Below are positions 63,751 to 64,000 of a stretch of DNA of 64,000 bases, one piece after another (the first letter of the stretch is position 1; each line of letters starts with the position of its first letter). Source of the DNA: Acidovorax sp. sif1233 (GTDB taxonomy: Bacteria; Pseudomonadota; Gammaproteobacteria; Burkholderiales; Burkholderiaceae_C); NCBI RefSeq assembly GCF_019218755.1, contig NZ_JAHUWZ010000007.1, positions 62,001-126,000 on the forward strand. Reading direction: 5' to 3'. The notes beneath the pieces are model-generated. The model ran no database searches. It saw only the letters and a list, made by a program, of their open reading frames with translations, and was not told the origin of the DNA. The translations under genes and the position numbers were made by a program.

Positions 63751-64000
63751 TCAAAAGTCGCGGGGCGCCTTGCGTCGCATCACCATGCCGGTGCCCGCCA
63801 TGAAGGCGGCCAGCAGCAGAAGGCCCCCTTCGCCCAGCGTGGGCACCGCGCTGACGCCTGCGCCCGGCGCTGCAGGCAGGACGGTCACGAGCCAGGAGCC
63901 TGTGGTGTGGGGATGGCTGTCGATGTAGCTGCCCGAAGTGCCTGCCACCGCCGTCGTGCACACGCCGCTGTAGGGAGCGGGAACTTGCTGGCATTCGTAG
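63751..64000 (-). CDS. C-terminal part of an IPTL-CTERM surface protein (cut by window)
   Basis: The last 82 residues of a protein running off the window end. It closes with a sorting signal: VPTLGEGG, a hydrophobic helix (LLLLAAFMAGTGMVM) and RRKAPRDF. This matches the IPTL-CTERM pattern (a PEP-CTERM relative) of betaproteobacterial surface proteins processed by an exosortase-like enzyme. The preceding visible part (TGSWLVTVLPAAPGAGVSA) gives no hint of function. Confidence 0.75.
   Translation of the reverse strand, partial: YECQQVPAPYSGVCTTAVAGTSGSYIDSHPHTTGSWLVTVLPAAPGAGVSAVPTLGEGGLLLLAAFMAGTGMVMRRKAPRDF

Overview
The window is GC-rich DNA with the gene content and spacing of a free-living betaproteobacterium of the Comamonadaceae, most like Acidovorax or a close relative. 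The grounds are the many Bug-type (TctC) periplasmic binding proteins, the uvrA/MFS/ssb neighbourhood, an IPTL-CTERM protein, and a dispersed palindromic repeat of about 65 bp that I recall from this family. This is family recognition by eye, not a database result. I saw no rRNA, tRNA, CRISPR array, transposase or phage gene.

Layout. 1-3.9 kb: omega-amino-acid aminotransferase and CoA-acylating methylmalonate/malonate-semialdehyde dehydrogenase (cut by the window start), with a divergent LysR regulator. 3.9-4.8 kb: an orphan flagellar-rod-like protein and a DUF2061 membrane protein behind a Fur-box-like site. 5.0-12.0 kb: a co-directional module of SPFH protein, zinc-ribbon DUF4178 protein, DUF350 protein, membrane-bound spermidine-synthase-like protein, Tat/lipoprotein FAD oxidoreductase and L,D-transpeptidase. 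12.0-14.8 kb: XRE-cupin regulator with GNAT acetyltransferase, divergent from an exported phytase-like esterase. 15-18.8 kb: gamma-glutamyltransferase, Bug protein and LysR. 18.8-22.5 kb: riboflavin synthase, GNAT, LysR, EamA exporter and NUDIX hydrolase (nudJ-like).

22.6-32.7 kb is a block of catabolic genes lying between nudJ and mnmA, which are neighbours in many proteobacteria: a Bug protein with tcuB, tcuA and a tcuR-like LysR, then IclR facing Bug, acyl-CoA ligase, citryl-CoA-lyase-like protein and SDR. Together these look like uptake and breakdown of tricarballylate or another polycarboxylate. 32.8-33.9 kb is mnmA. 34.2-45.1 kb is a bacterial cellulose synthesis operon, bcsD-P-Q-A-B-C, ending in a strong terminator and lacking bcsZ. 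45.3-49.7 kb holds an internally duplicated lipoprotein, a BI-1/YccA-like membrane protein, an unknown two-helix membrane protein and ssb. 49.8-55 kb holds an MFS transporter, an orphan cysC and uvrA. 55-61 kb holds an alpha/beta hydrolase, a low-complexity exported protein divergent from an OmpR/EnvZ-type two-component pair, and a chemoreceptor. 61-64 kb holds a thioesterase, a DKNYY-repeat lipoprotein, a small exported unknown, a bacterial haemoglobin, and the C-terminus of an IPTL-CTERM protein cut by the window end.

The most unusual observations are: the SPFH/DUF4178/DUF350/aminopropyltransferase-like/FAD-oxidoreductase membrane module; the dispersed repeat, one copy of which lies in frame inside the FAD oxidoreductase gene while others form C-termini or stop codons; the apparent insertion of a polycarboxylate-degradation block between nudJ and mnmA; and a perfect FNR/Dnr-like dyad between the chemoreceptor and thioesterase genes.
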